From assembly GCA_022510745.1 (NCBI GenBank), contig JAFLSY010000005.1, positions 89,427 to 153,426 on the forward strand: a stretch of DNA of 64,000 bases, in the 5' to 3' direction. The translations under genes were made by a program, and so were the position numbers. The notes beneath the pieces were generated by a model, which had not been told where the DNA came from, made no database searches, and saw only the letters and a program-made list of their open reading frames with translations. Origin of the DNA: Lachnospiraceae bacterium (lineage in GTDB: Bacteria > Bacillota > Clostridia > Lachnospirales > Lachnospiraceae). Positions 34,786 to 44,291 of the stretch are shown piece by piece; position 1 is the stretch's first letter; each line of letters starts with the position of its first letter.

Positions 34786-34821
34786 GACCGGAGGGTATAG
34801 TTCACGGTCAGATAATTGAAT

Positions 34822-34866
34822 TTAAACCCCTTTTGTTATAAATCATCTAACAAAAGGGGTTTGTTT
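34822..34866 (+). terminator. Terminator after the GH5 gene
   Basis: AAACCCCTTTTGTT, 11-base loop, AACAAAAGGGGTTTG then TTT: a 13-14-bp perfect stem. Confidence 0.88.
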
Positions 34867-34904
34867 ATGTTACAATAGTGGCATTAGAAAGGACGTGCCG
34901 GAAC

Positions 34905-36248
34905 GTGGAACAAAAGCATATATTTAGTGGAGCCGCCTTGAGGGCGCTGCTGTTTCCTTTGATCATAGAACAATTTTTAAATACCATGATGGGTACCGTG
35001 GATACGATCATGGTCAGCAATGTCGGACCTGCGGCAATGTCGGCAGTATCTTTGGTGGACTCCATCAATACGCTTTTGATTCAGGCTTTTGCAGCGCTGG
35101 CGGCAGGTGGCTGTATTATCTGTTCCCAATACATAGGAAAAAAGAATGAGGAAGCCGCCAACCGTGCTGCCAGGCAGGTATTGTTGGTCATTTTAGGCAT
35201 TTCGACATTCATAGCTCTCGTCTGCCTCTTAGGAAACCGCGGAATCCTTCGGTTGATCTTTGGGGCAGTGGAAGAGGATGTTATGGACGCGGCGGTCACT
35301 TATTTCTTTTATACTGCCATATCCTTTCCTTTCATTGCATTGTATAACGGCGGTGCGGCCATCTATCGGGCACAGGGCAATTCCAGAAGCCCCATGCTGA
35401 TTTCGGTATTGTCCAACGGTATCAATATCGGAGGCAATGCTGTTTTGATATGGGGGCTTAGACTAGGGGTAGCGGGAGTAGCGATCGCCACCTTGGTATC
35501 CAGAGTGTTCAGTGCTTTTATAGTACTTTTCTTCCTTCATAGACCCACGCAGCAGATCAGTATCCATCATTATCTACAGATCAGGCCGGACAAATATCTG
35601 ATTTTGAAGGTACTTGCCATTGGCATACCTTCCGGTGTGGAGAACAGTATGTTTCAGTTTGGTAAACTGGCCATTCAATCCACTGTATCCACCATGGGAA
35701 CCACGGCTATTGCCGCACAGGCTATGACAAATATTTTGGAAGGTTTAAACGGAATGGCCGCGCAGGGAATCGGAATCGGTTTGATGACGGTGGTAGGGCA
35801 GTGTATCGGAGCGGGACGTAAGGATGAAGCGGTGTACTATATCCGAAAGCTGACGTTTATCGCAGAGCTTGCCATGATTGCTAACTGCCTTGCAGTCTAT
35901 GCACTGGCACGGCCGATCACGGTGATTGGGGCTATGGAGCCGGAGAGTGCGCGGATGTGTCTGTATATGATGGGATGGATCACCCTCGTGAAACCGATCT
36001 TCTGGATTCTTTCCTTTATACCTGCTTATGGCATGCGGGCTGCGGGGGATGTGAAATTTTCCATGCTGGTATCCACTGCTACCATGTGGCTGTGCAGAGT
36101 GAGCCTCTGTGTATTTCTGGTAAGGCGCTATCAGTTTGGTCCTATGGCAGTGTGGATTGGAATGTTTTCGGACTGGGCGCTCAGGGGGCTGCTCTTTAGT
36201 ATTCGGTTCCACCGGAAAAAATGGCTGGAGCATAAGGTGATTTCTTAG
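34905..36248 (+). CDS. MATE family efflux transporter
   Basis: The protein has about 447 residues, with twelve predicted helices in two homologous halves. LLFPLIIEQFLNTMMGTVDTIMVS, VGPAAMSAVSLVDSIN and IGQ/CIGAGRKDEA-type loops are typical of MATE cation- or proton-driven drug and metabolite exporters. GTG at 34905 (MEQKHIF) is the likely start, with GAAAGGA about 11 bases upstream; an earlier in-frame GTG at 34878 has no ribosome site. It is monocistronic. The substrate cannot be predicted. Confidence 0.93.
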   Translation: MEQKHIFSGAALRALLFPLIIEQFLNTMMGTVDTIMVSNVGPAAMSAVSLVDSINTLLIQAFAALAAGGCIICSQYIGKKNEEAANRAARQVLLVILGISTFIALVCLLGNRGILRLIFGAVEEDVMDAAVTYFFYTAISFPFIALYNGGAAIYRAQGNSRSPMLISVLSNGINIGGNAVLIWGLRLGVAGVAIATLVSRVFSAFIVLFFLHRPTQQISIHHYLQIRPDKYLILKVLAIGIPSGVENSMFQFGKLAIQSTVSTMGTTAIAAQAMTNILEGLNGMAAQGIGIGLMTVVGQCIGAGRKDEAVYYIRKLTFIAELAMIANCLAVYALARPITVIGAMEPESARMCLYMMGWITLVKPIFWILSFIPAYGMRAAGDVKFSMLVSTATMWLCRVSLCVFLVRRYQFGPMAVWIGMFSDWALRGLLFSIRFHRKKWLEHKVIS

Positions 36249-36288
36249 TATAATAGTATCTGAAACCGGGCGAAAGGAATGAAAAAGC

Positions 36289-37395
36289 ATGAGAATCATC
36301 CACTGTGCAGATTTACATCTGGATTCCAGAATGAGAGCCAATCTGACAAAGGAAAAGGCCAGGGAAAGACAGGCTGAGCTTTTAAATACTTTTCAAAAAA
36401 TGATGGAATATGCCGTTTGGCATCAGGTGGATGCCATTATCATAGCGGGAGACTTATACGATACGAAAAATATTTCGGCAGCTGCCAGAAATACGGTCAG
36501 GGAAGCCATTCTACGCAATCCCGGAATCGATTTTTACTATCTGAAGGGAAATCACGATGCAGAGAGTTTTTTAAGCAATCTGGAGGAAATGCCGGCGAAT
36601 CTGAAGCTCTTTGACAACAGATGGACCACTTATGCAGCGGATAAGGACACAGGACGCATTATGATAACGGGTGCGGAGCTGTGTAAGGAGAATGCAGCAT
36701 CCATCTATAACGAGCTCACGCTGGATATGGAGAAATTCAATATTGTGGTACTGCACGGACAGGAAGCGGAACATACTTCCCGGGACGGGGCCGAGGTGAT
36801 CAGCTTAAGAAGTTTAAGGAACAAAGGGATTGATTACCTTGCCCTGGGACATATTCACTCCTATAAATCCGGAGAACTGGATACACGCGGGAGTTACTGT
36901 TATCCCGGCTGTCTGGAGGGCAGAGGCTTTGACGAATGCGGAGAGCACGGCTTTGTGGTGTTAAATATTGACGGAGAAAAGAGAAGTTTTCGCCGGGAAT
37001 TTATTTCCATAGCCAGCCGTCGCCTCTATGCACTGGACGTGGACATTACCGATTGTATGACGAGTGCGGATATTGCCGGAAGAATCCGGGTGGTCTTGGC
37101 GGAAGCGGGACTGGATGCGGCAAGTCTGGTAAAGCTGGTGCTAAAAGGCAGCGTGGATGTGGAGTGTGAAAAAAATATAGAACTTTTAACAAAGCAATTT
37201 GAGGACAGATACTATTTCCTAAAAATAGATGATGAATCGCGGTTGGACGTGGACTATGGGCTGTTTGCATTGGACGAGTCCTTAAAAGGTGAGTTTGTTC
37301 GGACGGTCATGGCAGCCGAGGGGCTAAAAGAAGAGGAAAAGGCGGTGATTGTCCGCTACGGGATACAGGCTTTGGCAGGAGAAGAACCGGAATAG
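36289..37395 (+). CDS. yhaO: SbcD-like DNA repair exonuclease (YhaO family)
   Basis: The 368-residue calcineurin-type metallophosphoesterase shows all five motifs: HCADLHLDS, AGDLYD, GNHD, LHGQ and GHIHS. It corresponds to B. subtilis YhaO and is the nuclease half of an SbcCD/Rad50-Mre11-like pair. The C-terminal third (about 250-368) is a helical capping or ATPase-binding part. The ATPase partner starts 19 bp downstream. It acts on DNA ends in the cytoplasm. Confidence 0.9.
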   Translation: MRIIHCADLHLDSRMRANLTKEKARERQAELLNTFQKMMEYAVWHQVDAIIIAGDLYDTKNISAAARNTVREAILRNPGIDFYYLKGNHDAESFLSNLEEMPANLKLFDNRWTTYAADKDTGRIMITGAELCKENAASIYNELTLDMEKFNIVVLHGQEAEHTSRDGAEVISLRSLRNKGIDYLALGHIHSYKSGELDTRGSYCYPGCLEGRGFDECGEHGFVVLNIDGEKRSFRREFISIASRRLYALDVDITDCMTSADIAGRIRVVLAEAGLDAASLVKLVLKGSVDVECEKNIELLTKQFEDRYYFLKIDDESRLDVDYGLFALDESLKGEFVRTVMAAEGLKEEEKAVIVRYGIQALAGEEPE

Positions 37396-37414
37396 GGGCA
37401 GGAGGTGAGACAGA

Positions 37415-40087
37415 ATGCGGCTGTTAAGCTGTCATATTGAAAATTTTGGCAGATTGAGTGACGTGTCATTAGAATTCCGACAAGGGTGTCATGTTATATG
37501 TGAAAAGAACGGCTGGGGCAAGAGCACGCTGGCGGCATTTATACGGGTGATGCTCTTTGGCTTTGGAGAGGAAAAGGCCCGGGACGAGTTAAAAAATGAA
37601 AGAAGAAGGTACAGACCCTGGCAGGGCGGAGTGTACGGCGGACAGCTGGAATTCGAAGCAGAGGGCAGGGCCTATATCATTTCCAGAACCTTCGGTACCA
37701 AGGAAAAAGAGGACAGTTTCAGCTTAAGAGAAAAGGAGACCAATTTAGAAAGCGGCAGATTCTCCTCCGCGGTGGGAGAGGAGCTGTTTATGTTGGATGA
37801 GGGCTCCTTCCGCAGAACGATCTTTATTTCCCAGAATGACTGCGAAACTTATACTACCGACGGTATCAATGCCAAGATGGGAAATCTGGCCGAGGATACG
37901 GAAGATATCAACCATTACGAAAAGGTAGACGGGAGACTGGCGGATTTACTGAATAAGATGAGTCCCAGACGTGCTACCGGCTCCCTGTATAAAATGAAAA
38001 ATGACATTGCCGCTTTGGAGGAGCGGGTCAGAAGCGGACATATGCTGGATGAGAGCATGGACAGAGTCCATACTGCCCTGCAGGAGAAGAGTGCGGAGCA
38101 AGAGGAATTGAAAGCGGAGCAGGCCCGGCTTATGCATAGACAGCAGGAGTTGGGAGCTTACAAAGACGTGCAGGCCAAACAGGAAAAATATGCCGAGCTG
38201 TGCAGGGAATATGAGGAAAGGCGCAGACTGGCGAAAGAAGCCGGCGCTTATTTTCCCGATAAACTGCCTGAGGAAGAAGAACTGCGCATGCATATAGCGC
38301 AATGTTCCAAACTTTCCGCAGTGCAGGAAACGGTAAATATTCACAGTTTGACAGAGGCGCAGCAGCAAAGATGGGAAACGCTCACCGGACAGTTTGCCGG
38401 CGGATATCCTACTGAGGAGGTTCTGAAAGAACAGGACGAAAAGATACGGGAGTTAAAGCGGCTTAAATTGGAGGCAGCGGAGTACCGGCTTTCCGAAGAG
38501 GAGGAGGCAAAGCTGCAGCGGTGCAGGGACAGATTCGGAAACGACGTACCCGGGCAGCAGGTCATAGAGAATGCAATAATGGATTGGAAAGATTGCGCGG
38601 ATAAAAAAGCGCTCTTAAACCAAAAGCAGGCCATGTTAGAGATGTTAGAATTGTCCAGAGAGGAGATCAAGCAGACGAAACGGCGGCAGAGAAATCGCTC
38701 CCTGCTCTCCGCATTGCTTATCGGAGTTGGAGTGATACTGGCAGCAGCCGGTATTTTCTGTGCAATATCGGCGGAAATGTGGGCGGTCGGCGGTATACTG
38801 GCTGCATTAGGACTGCTGCTCTGTATCGTGGGGTTACTGCGCAGCCGGGGGAAGGCGCCTGGGGCCGTACCGGAAGAAACAAACGGAAGCAGACTGGAGC
38901 AGCTACGGCGGGAGATAGAAGCGGATGAAGAACTGGTACAGACGATAGAGCCTGCAACCAAAGGCTTTCTGGCTGCTTATGGTATAGAGTGTGGCGAAAA
39001 CAGGATATTGGATTGTCTGTATGAACTGAAAGCAGAACGTCAGGAATATATGTTCCTGTTAAAGAAAGTGCAGGATGTAAAGGAGAAGAATTCCGAAGAG
39101 AAGATCAGGAAGCTTGAGCAGGAAATCCAAGACTTTTTAACTCCTTACTTTCCGGCAAAGCTGCTGAAGGAGGAATATTTTTCCGACGATATGGGAGAGC
39201 TGAGGATGCAGATAGGAGAATATCTGCGTCTGCAGGAAAAAGTAAATCAATATAAAGAAGCGAGCGAGGCTTACGGCGGGGTCACGGAGGAACTCAAAAC
39301 TTTCATCGAAGGACTTTCCATGACCCCGAAGCAGGATATGCAGGCCCAGTTATTGGAGATTCAGAGCCGGCTGCAAACCTTTATCAGCTGTAAAGCCGAG
39401 TATGAAAAAGCCAAGGAACAGAAAGATGCTTTTGAACATCAGGAAAATGTGAAGGAACTGCTCAAAGTAAAGCCTGTAGAAGCCCCGGAAACGCTGGAAA
39501 ATATCGGGGGCCGTCTCTCAGAGATCGCATCCAGACTGGAAGAAGTGCAGGGATATATCGGAGACTATAAACGGCAGTTGGACGGACTGCGGGAAGAGGC
39601 AGACCGGCTCACAGAGGAGGAGCAGCGGCTGACGGATCTGAAAAAAGAATATATGACCAATGTTCAAAAATACGAGCTTCTAAAAAAGACCAAAGAGCTT
39701 TTAGGACAGGCCAAAACTTCTTTCACCGCAAAGTATACCGAACCGCTTCGGACAAGCTTTGAAAAATATTATGAGCTGCTCACAAACGAGAGCGGACGGC
39801 GCTACCACATGGATGCCAATCATGCATTGACGGTAGAGGAAAAGGGCATGCAGCGGGATCCTAAATTTTTCAGCGCGGGTTATCGGGATTTAATAGGTAT
39901 CTGTATGCGTATGGCGCTGGTGGATGCCATGTATCAGGAGGAAAAGCCCTTTATTATTTTTGACGATCCCTTTGCCAATCTGGACAAAGAAAAGGTAAAA
40001 GGCGCTTTGGCACTGTTACATAGCATATGCAAAGAATATCAGGTACTGTATTTTACCTGCCATGAAAGCCGGATGCAGGGGGATTAG
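37415..40087 (+). CDS. yhaN: SbcC/Rad50-like ATPase (YhaN family)
   Basis: The protein has 890 residues. The Walker A region CEKNGWGKST (about 29-38) is at the N-terminus, and Walker B FIIFDDPFANLD with the His-loop FTCHES is at the C-terminus. Two long coiled-coil arms lie at about 180-440 and 560-770. As in YhaN, two adjacent hydrophobic helices (about 430-475) interrupt the coiled coil, so the complex may be membrane-tethered. Partner: YhaO upstream. A third gene starts 3 bp after its stop. Confidence 0.9.
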   Translation: MRLLSCHIENFGRLSDVSLEFRQGCHVICEKNGWGKSTLAAFIRVMLFGFGEEKARDELKNERRRYRPWQGGVYGGQLEFEAEGRAYIISRTFGTKEKEDSFSLREKETNLESGRFSSAVGEELFMLDEGSFRRTIFISQNDCETYTTDGINAKMGNLAEDTEDINHYEKVDGRLADLLNKMSPRRATGSLYKMKNDIAALEERVRSGHMLDESMDRVHTALQEKSAEQEELKAEQARLMHRQQELGAYKDVQAKQEKYAELCREYEERRRLAKEAGAYFPDKLPEEEELRMHIAQCSKLSAVQETVNIHSLTEAQQQRWETLTGQFAGGYPTEEVLKEQDEKIRELKRLKLEAAEYRLSEEEEAKLQRCRDRFGNDVPGQQVIENAIMDWKDCADKKALLNQKQAMLEMLELSREEIKQTKRRQRNRSLLSALLIGVGVILAAAGIFCAISAEMWAVGGILAALGLLLCIVGLLRSRGKAPGAVPEETNGSRLEQLRREIEADEELVQTIEPATKGFLAAYGIECGENRILDCLYELKAERQEYMFLLKKVQDVKEKNSEEKIRKLEQEIQDFLTPYFPAKLLKEEYFSDDMGELRMQIGEYLRLQEKVNQYKEASEAYGGVTEELKTFIEGLSMTPKQDMQAQLLEIQSRLQTFISCKAEYEKAKEQKDAFEHQENVKELLKVKPVEAPETLENIGGRLSEIASRLEEVQGYIGDYKRQLDGLREEADRLTEEEQRLTDLKKEYMTNVQKYELLKKTKELLGQAKTSFTAKYTEPLRTSFEKYYELLTNESGRRYHMDANHALTVEEKGMQRDPKFFSAGYRDLIGICMRMALVDAMYQEEKPFIIFDDPFANLDKEKVKGALALLHSICKEYQVLYFTCHESRMQGD

Positions 40088-40090
40088 AAA

Positions 40091-40861
40091 ATGCCAAGGA
40101 AAAAGTCAGTAGAGAAACCGCTGCCGGAAAATCCCCTGTTCGAACAGGCAAAAACCCGGATTATCGGGGTAGAGAGACAGCGACAGGGAATCGGCACGCT
40201 TTCCGAAAAGACCGTACATGCCATTTTAAAACTGTACTATGCACCGGATACGGATATGCATGAAATCCCGATTGAAAACTATGTGGCGGATATTTATACT
40301 GGAGAAGAAATCATAGAGATTCAGACGGGGCAGTTCAATCGTATGCGGGAAAAACTGAAAGCCTTTCTGCCGCGTTACCCGGTCACATTGGTTTATCCCA
40401 TACCGAGGCAGAAATGGCTGATATGGATCGACGAGGAGAGCGGAGAGCTTTCCGAACCCCGAAAATCTCCTTTGAAGGGGAATGCATACATGGCCTTTCG
40501 GGAGCTGTACAAAATAAAAATGTTTTTAAAGGATGAAAACCTGCATTTAAAACTTGTTTTGCTGGATATGGAAGAGTACAGGCTCTTAAACGGCTGGAGC
40601 CGGGATAAGAAAAAAGGATCCTGCCGATATGACAGGATTCCATCCGGATTGGCGGAAGAAATCAGTATAGACAATCCCAAGGACTATATGCGGTTCATAC
40701 CTTACGAGCTGGAAGAGTTCACTTCGGAGCAGTTCGCAAAAGCTGCCCATATCAGAAGACCATTGGCACAGACGGTACTCAATATACTGACCCATGTAGA
40801 ATGTGTGGAACGCATAGGCAAGCAGGGGAACAATATTTTGTATCGGACGAAAGATTGGTAG
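40091..40861 (+). CDS. Unknown protein, possible PD-(D/E)xK-type nuclease with winged helix, linked to YhaON
   Basis: The 256-residue protein is not one I recognise by name. The segment VADIYTGEEIIEIQTGQ contains Asp67 and Glu76-x-Gln78 in two consecutive strands, resembling the D...ExQ/ExK core of PD-(D/E)xK nucleases, and is followed by a helix (FNRMREKLKAFL) and the strand VTLVYPI. The C-terminal 50 residues (FTSEQFAKAAHIRRPLAQTV onward) look like a winged helix-turn-helix. It starts 3 bp after yhaN, so co-translation with an SbcCD-like complex suggests a DNA-processing role. The nuclease call is a motif-level inference. Confidence 0.65.
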   Translation: MPRKKSVEKPLPENPLFEQAKTRIIGVERQRQGIGTLSEKTVHAILKLYYAPDTDMHEIPIENYVADIYTGEEIIEIQTGQFNRMREKLKAFLPRYPVTLVYPIPRQKWLIWIDEESGELSEPRKSPLKGNAYMAFRELYKIKMFLKDENLHLKLVLLDMEEYRLLNGWSRDKKKGSCRYDRIPSGLAEEISIDNPKDYMRFIPYELEEFTSEQFAKAAHIRRPLAQTVLNILTHVECVERIGKQGNNILYRTKDW

Positions 40862-40899
40862 ATAAAGGCGTATTTAATTTCATAAAAAGAGAGGTAAAT

Positions 40900-42828
40900 A
40901 TGAAAGCAGATATTAAATGGTTGGACAATCCGGAAATTTTCAGGGTGGGAAATCTTCCCGCCCACAGTGACCACGCTTTTTTTGAAAACGGGGAGGCGTA
41001 CGAGGCAGGCAGGAGCACTCTGCTGCAGAGCTTAAACGGGGAGTGGCAATTTTGCTTTTCTGTCAATGCGGGAAGCCGGCCTGCGGAATTTTACAGGGAG
41101 GATTTTGACAGAAGCAGTTTTGATCGTATTCAAGTCCCGGGACATATTGAGATAGCCGGTTACGATAAGCTGCACTATATCAATACACCCTATCCGTGGG
41201 AGGGACATATTTATCGCAGACCTGCATACAGTCTGGGGCAGACCGGCGAGCCGGAGGCTTCCTTCAGTAAAGTGGAATATAATCCCGTGGGCTCCTATAT
41301 AAAGGAATTTGATTTGAATCCTGCTCTTTTGGGAAAGCGGATATGTATCTGCTTTGAGGGTGTGGAACAGGCTATGTACTTGTGGATAAACGGTCATTTT
41401 CTGGGCTATGCAGAGGATAGCTTTACTCCTTCCCATTTTGACCTGACACCCTACATTCGGGAAAAGGGAAATATACTGGCGGTTGAAGTACATAAAAGGA
41501 GTACGGCAGCCTTTTTGGAGGATCAGGACTTTTTCCGGTTCTTTGGTATCTTCCGAAACGTGACCCTCTATGCCAAGCCTGCGCTGCATGTGGAGGATAT
41601 CTGGGTAAAGCCCCGGCTTTTGGAGGATAATCAGAGCGGTACGCTGGAAGTGGAATTAAAGCTCTCCGCTGAAAACGGTTTGAGCGGAAAAGAAAGTGTA
41701 ACCGTAACCCTGCGGGCAATCGATGACGGAAAAACGGGAATCAGAAGTTTTCCAAAGGGCGGAGAAGTTCTGAAGCAGAAAGAAGTCCCTTTTGGGGAGC
41801 AGGTAAGTATCCGTTTTGACGAAATACAAAAAGTGATTCCTTGGGACAATCATAATCCCCGGCTGTATCTGCTGGAGGTAGAGCTAAAAGAGCAGGGAAA
41901 TCTGCGGGAGATAGTGCCCATAAAGACAGGTTTCCGCAGGATAGAGATCAAGGACAAGGTCATTCTGCTAAATGGCAGGCGCCTTATCATAAACGGTGTG
42001 AACCGGCATGAGTGGAATGCGGTAAGCGGCAGATGTATCACTGAGGAAGATATGGATTTTGATATGCAGTTATTCCTTGAGAATCATATTAATGCAGTGA
42101 GAACCTGCCATTATCCGGATAGAATTCCGTGGTATTACATGTGCGATGAAAAGGGCATTTACATGATGGCCGAAACCAATTTGGAAACCCACGGTTCCTG
42201 GCAGAAACGCTGCGGAGATGAGCCTTCTTGGAATGTGCCTGGCAGTATTCCTGAGTGGAAGGAAGCGGTACTTAACAGAGCACAAAATAATTTTGAAACC
42301 TTTAAGAATCATGTATCCATCCTGTTCTGGTCCCTGGGAAACGAGTCTTATGCGGGGGACAATCTGGCGGATATGAACAGGTACTTTAAGGAAAAGGATG
42401 ATAGCCGTCTGGTACATTATGAAGGTGTATTCCACAATCGTAGCTATGAAGATGTGATTTCCGATGTGGAAAGCCGTATGTACGCAACGCCGGATGCAAT
42501 TGTAGAATATTTATCCAATCAGCCGAAAAAACCTTTTATTCTGTGTGAATATATGCACGATATGGGAAATTCGCTGGGCGGTATGAAGTCCTATATGGAT
42601 TTATTGGATAGGTTTGAAATGTATCAGGGAGGTTTTATCTGGGACTATATTGATCAGGCCATAGAGGTGGAGGATGAAGTGACGGGCAGAAAGGTTCTGC
42701 GTTACGGCGGAGATTTCGATGACAGGCCTTCAGACTATGAATTTTCCGGAAACGGTATAATTTTTGCGGACCGCACACCCAAGCCGGCTCTGCAGGAGGT
42801 GAGGTACTACTATGGATTATATGAATAA
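40900..42828 (+). CDS. lacL: Beta-galactosidase large subunit, GH2 (LacL type)
   Basis: The 642-residue enzyme has the jelly-roll domain (PGHIEIAGYDKLHYINTPYPW, YVG-like NGHFLGYAEDSFTPSHFDLT), immunoglobulin-like domains and the GH2 barrel. The acid/base is Glu482 in SLGNESYAGD and the nucleophile Glu550 in FILCEYMHDMGNS. It ends shortly after the barrel; the missing C-terminal domain 5 is supplied by the next gene, as in LacLM heterodimers of lactobacilli. ATG 40900 follows AGAGGT; longer in-frame starts overlap the preceding gene. There is no signal peptide, so it hydrolyses imported lactose or galactosides in the cytoplasm. Confidence 0.93.
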   Translation: MKADIKWLDNPEIFRVGNLPAHSDHAFFENGEAYEAGRSTLLQSLNGEWQFCFSVNAGSRPAEFYREDFDRSSFDRIQVPGHIEIAGYDKLHYINTPYPWEGHIYRRPAYSLGQTGEPEASFSKVEYNPVGSYIKEFDLNPALLGKRICICFEGVEQAMYLWINGHFLGYAEDSFTPSHFDLTPYIREKGNILAVEVHKRSTAAFLEDQDFFRFFGIFRNVTLYAKPALHVEDIWVKPRLLEDNQSGTLEVELKLSAENGLSGKESVTVTLRAIDDGKTGIRSFPKGGEVLKQKEVPFGEQVSIRFDEIQKVIPWDNHNPRLYLLEVELKEQGNLREIVPIKTGFRRIEIKDKVILLNGRRLIINGVNRHEWNAVSGRCITEEDMDFDMQLFLENHINAVRTCHYPDRIPWYYMCDEKGIYMMAETNLETHGSWQKRCGDEPSWNVPGSIPEWKEAVLNRAQNNFETFKNHVSILFWSLGNESYAGDNLADMNRYFKEKDDSRLVHYEGVFHNRSYEDVISDVESRMYATPDAIVEYLSNQPKKPFILCEYMHDMGNSLGGMKSYMDLLDRFEMYQGGFIWDYIDQAIEVEDEVTGRKVLRYGGDFDDRPSDYEFSGNGIIFADRTPKPALQEVRYYYGLYE

Positions 42829-43807
42829 GGTAAGTAAACTGAAAGTTATATACGGAGATTATACTTTGGGGCTTCGAGGAATCAATGCCAGTGGAGAGGA
42901 GTTTTCCTATATCTTTTCCTACGGAGCGGGCGGAATGGAATCCCTGGTGATAGGAGGAAGAGAATGGCTCTACCGGGTACCCAAACCCACCTTTTGGAGA
43001 GCGCTTACGGACAATGACAGGGGCAGCCGTTTTCATCTGCGGTCCGGCATGTGGTTGGCAGCAGATATGTTTTTAAACTGCGTGAGTACACGGGTAAGGA
43101 TAGACGGACAGGAAACAACGATGCACGAAGCACCGGAGAATAACCGCTATACGCCTAACGAAGTGGCAGAACAAGTTGAGATCTGCTTTACCTATGAAAC
43201 GATCACAACGCCGTCCACGCAGGTGGAGGTAAGCTATCGTGTATCCCCGGACGGTACGATTTTAGTGAGTGTATACTATCATGGCAAGCAGGGCTTGCCT
43301 GAACTGCCGGTATTTGGCATGCGTTTTATCATGCCGACCGAAGCGGACGGATATATCTATGAAGGACTTTCCGGTGAAACCTATCCCGACAGAATGGCCG
43401 GCGGAATACCCGGTGTATATGAAGTGAAGGGGCTGCCTGTAACACCCTATCTGGTGCCCCAGGACTGTAATGTGCATATGGGCACCAAATGGCTTAAGGT
43501 GCATCGGAGTACTACCCGGAACAATGTGGATAAGGGTCCTTTGGCAGGGGAAAAGAAAAGCTATTCCCTGTGCTTTGCCTCCGGAGAGAAACCATTTGCT
43601 TTTGCCTGCATTCCCTATACGGCGGAGGAGCTGGAGAATGCCACACATCAGGAAGAACTGCCTCCCGCAAGACGGACGGTGGTAACTATTTTAGGTGCGG
43701 TAAGGGGTGTTGGCGGTATTGACAGCTGGGGAGCGGACGTGGAAGCGGAATACCATATCGATGCAGAAAAGGATATTTCTTATTCCTTTATGATAACCGG
43801 TGCGTAA
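42812..43807 (+). CDS. lacM: Beta-galactosidase small subunit (LacM type)
   Basis: The 331-residue protein corresponds to beta-galactosidase domain 5 (bgal_small_N), with KPTFWRALTDNDRG, VEVSYRVSPDG and GMRFIMPTEADGYIYEGLSGETYPDR. It overlaps the end of lacL by 17 bases and uses CAGGAGGTGAGG inside lacL as ribosome site, so the two subunits are translationally coupled. Alone it has no catalytic residues; it completes the active site of LacL. Confidence 0.92.
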   Translation: MDYMNKVSKLKVIYGDYTLGLRGINASGEEFSYIFSYGAGGMESLVIGGREWLYRVPKPTFWRALTDNDRGSRFHLRSGMWLAADMFLNCVSTRVRIDGQETTMHEAPENNRYTPNEVAEQVEICFTYETITTPSTQVEVSYRVSPDGTILVSVYYHGKQGLPELPVFGMRFIMPTEADGYIYEGLSGETYPDRMAGGIPGVYEVKGLPVTPYLVPQDCNVHMGTKWLKVHRSTTRNNVDKGPLAGEKKSYSLCFASGEKPFAFACIPYTAEELENATHQEELPPARRTVVTILGAVRGVGGIDSWGADVEAEYHIDAEKDISYSFMITGA

Positions 43808-43920
43808 AATGTATTGGTTTAGTAAAAATGCCAATAAATAATAAAATAAATCAATTAAATTGATTAAATTTACCCCTTGTTCCTGTTTATGATCTATGTT
43901 AAGATTGGAAAAACAAAATA

Positions 43921-44193
43921 ATGAAAAAGCGACGAAGAGGAGTAGTAGCCGAAAGCCGGAAAACAGAGAGCTGCCGCAGGGTGCAAGGCAGCCAGAAGCG
44001 GACGGGGAACTGACCTTGGAGCAGCCGGCTGAAGGTATCTTAACTGTGTAGGCTTGGACGGAAATCCCGCCGTAGAAAGGGGAAGGACATAATTGTGTCC
44101 GATGAGTGCATGGTTTCCCATGAAGTAGAGTGGTACCGCGTAGTAATTACGTCTCTATAAAAATGCCTTGTGCATTTTTATAGAGATTTTTTT
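43921..44193 (+). promoter_or_regulatory. T-box leader, leucine specific (specifier CTG)
   Basis: Stem I carries AGTAGTAG (near 43931), ACAGAGAG (near 43963) and the specifier loop GAACTGACC, in which CTG (44010-44012) is a leucine codon. The T-box sequence GGTACCGCG is at 44132-44140. The terminator stem TCTCTATAAAAATGC (44152-44166) pairs with GCATTTTTATAGAGA (44172-44186), followed by seven T. Uncharged tRNA-Leu reading CTG would stabilise the antiterminator and let leuA be transcribed. This is the classical mechanism. Confidence 0.93.
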
Positions 44194-44267
44194 CGCGGAA
44201 GGCACAAGGCGAGCTTTGCCGCCGCCCGCGAACCGGCGAAACTCGCAAAGCGTGTTTCGTCCGGTTG
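44192..44267 (+). repeat. GC-rich compound inverted repeat between T-box terminator and leuA
   Basis: Two adjacent hairpins are present: TTCGCGG (44192-44198) with CCGCGAA (about 44226-44232), and AACCGG-CGAAAC (44231-44242) with GTTTCG-TCCGGTT (44254-44266). They end 10 bp before the leuA ribosome site. Base composition is much richer in GC than the surroundings. It looks like a small palindromic repeat or an extra RNA structure; it is not part of the canonical T-box. Confidence 0.55.
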
Positions 44268-44291
44268 TAAATGAAAAAGGAGAGAATGAGA

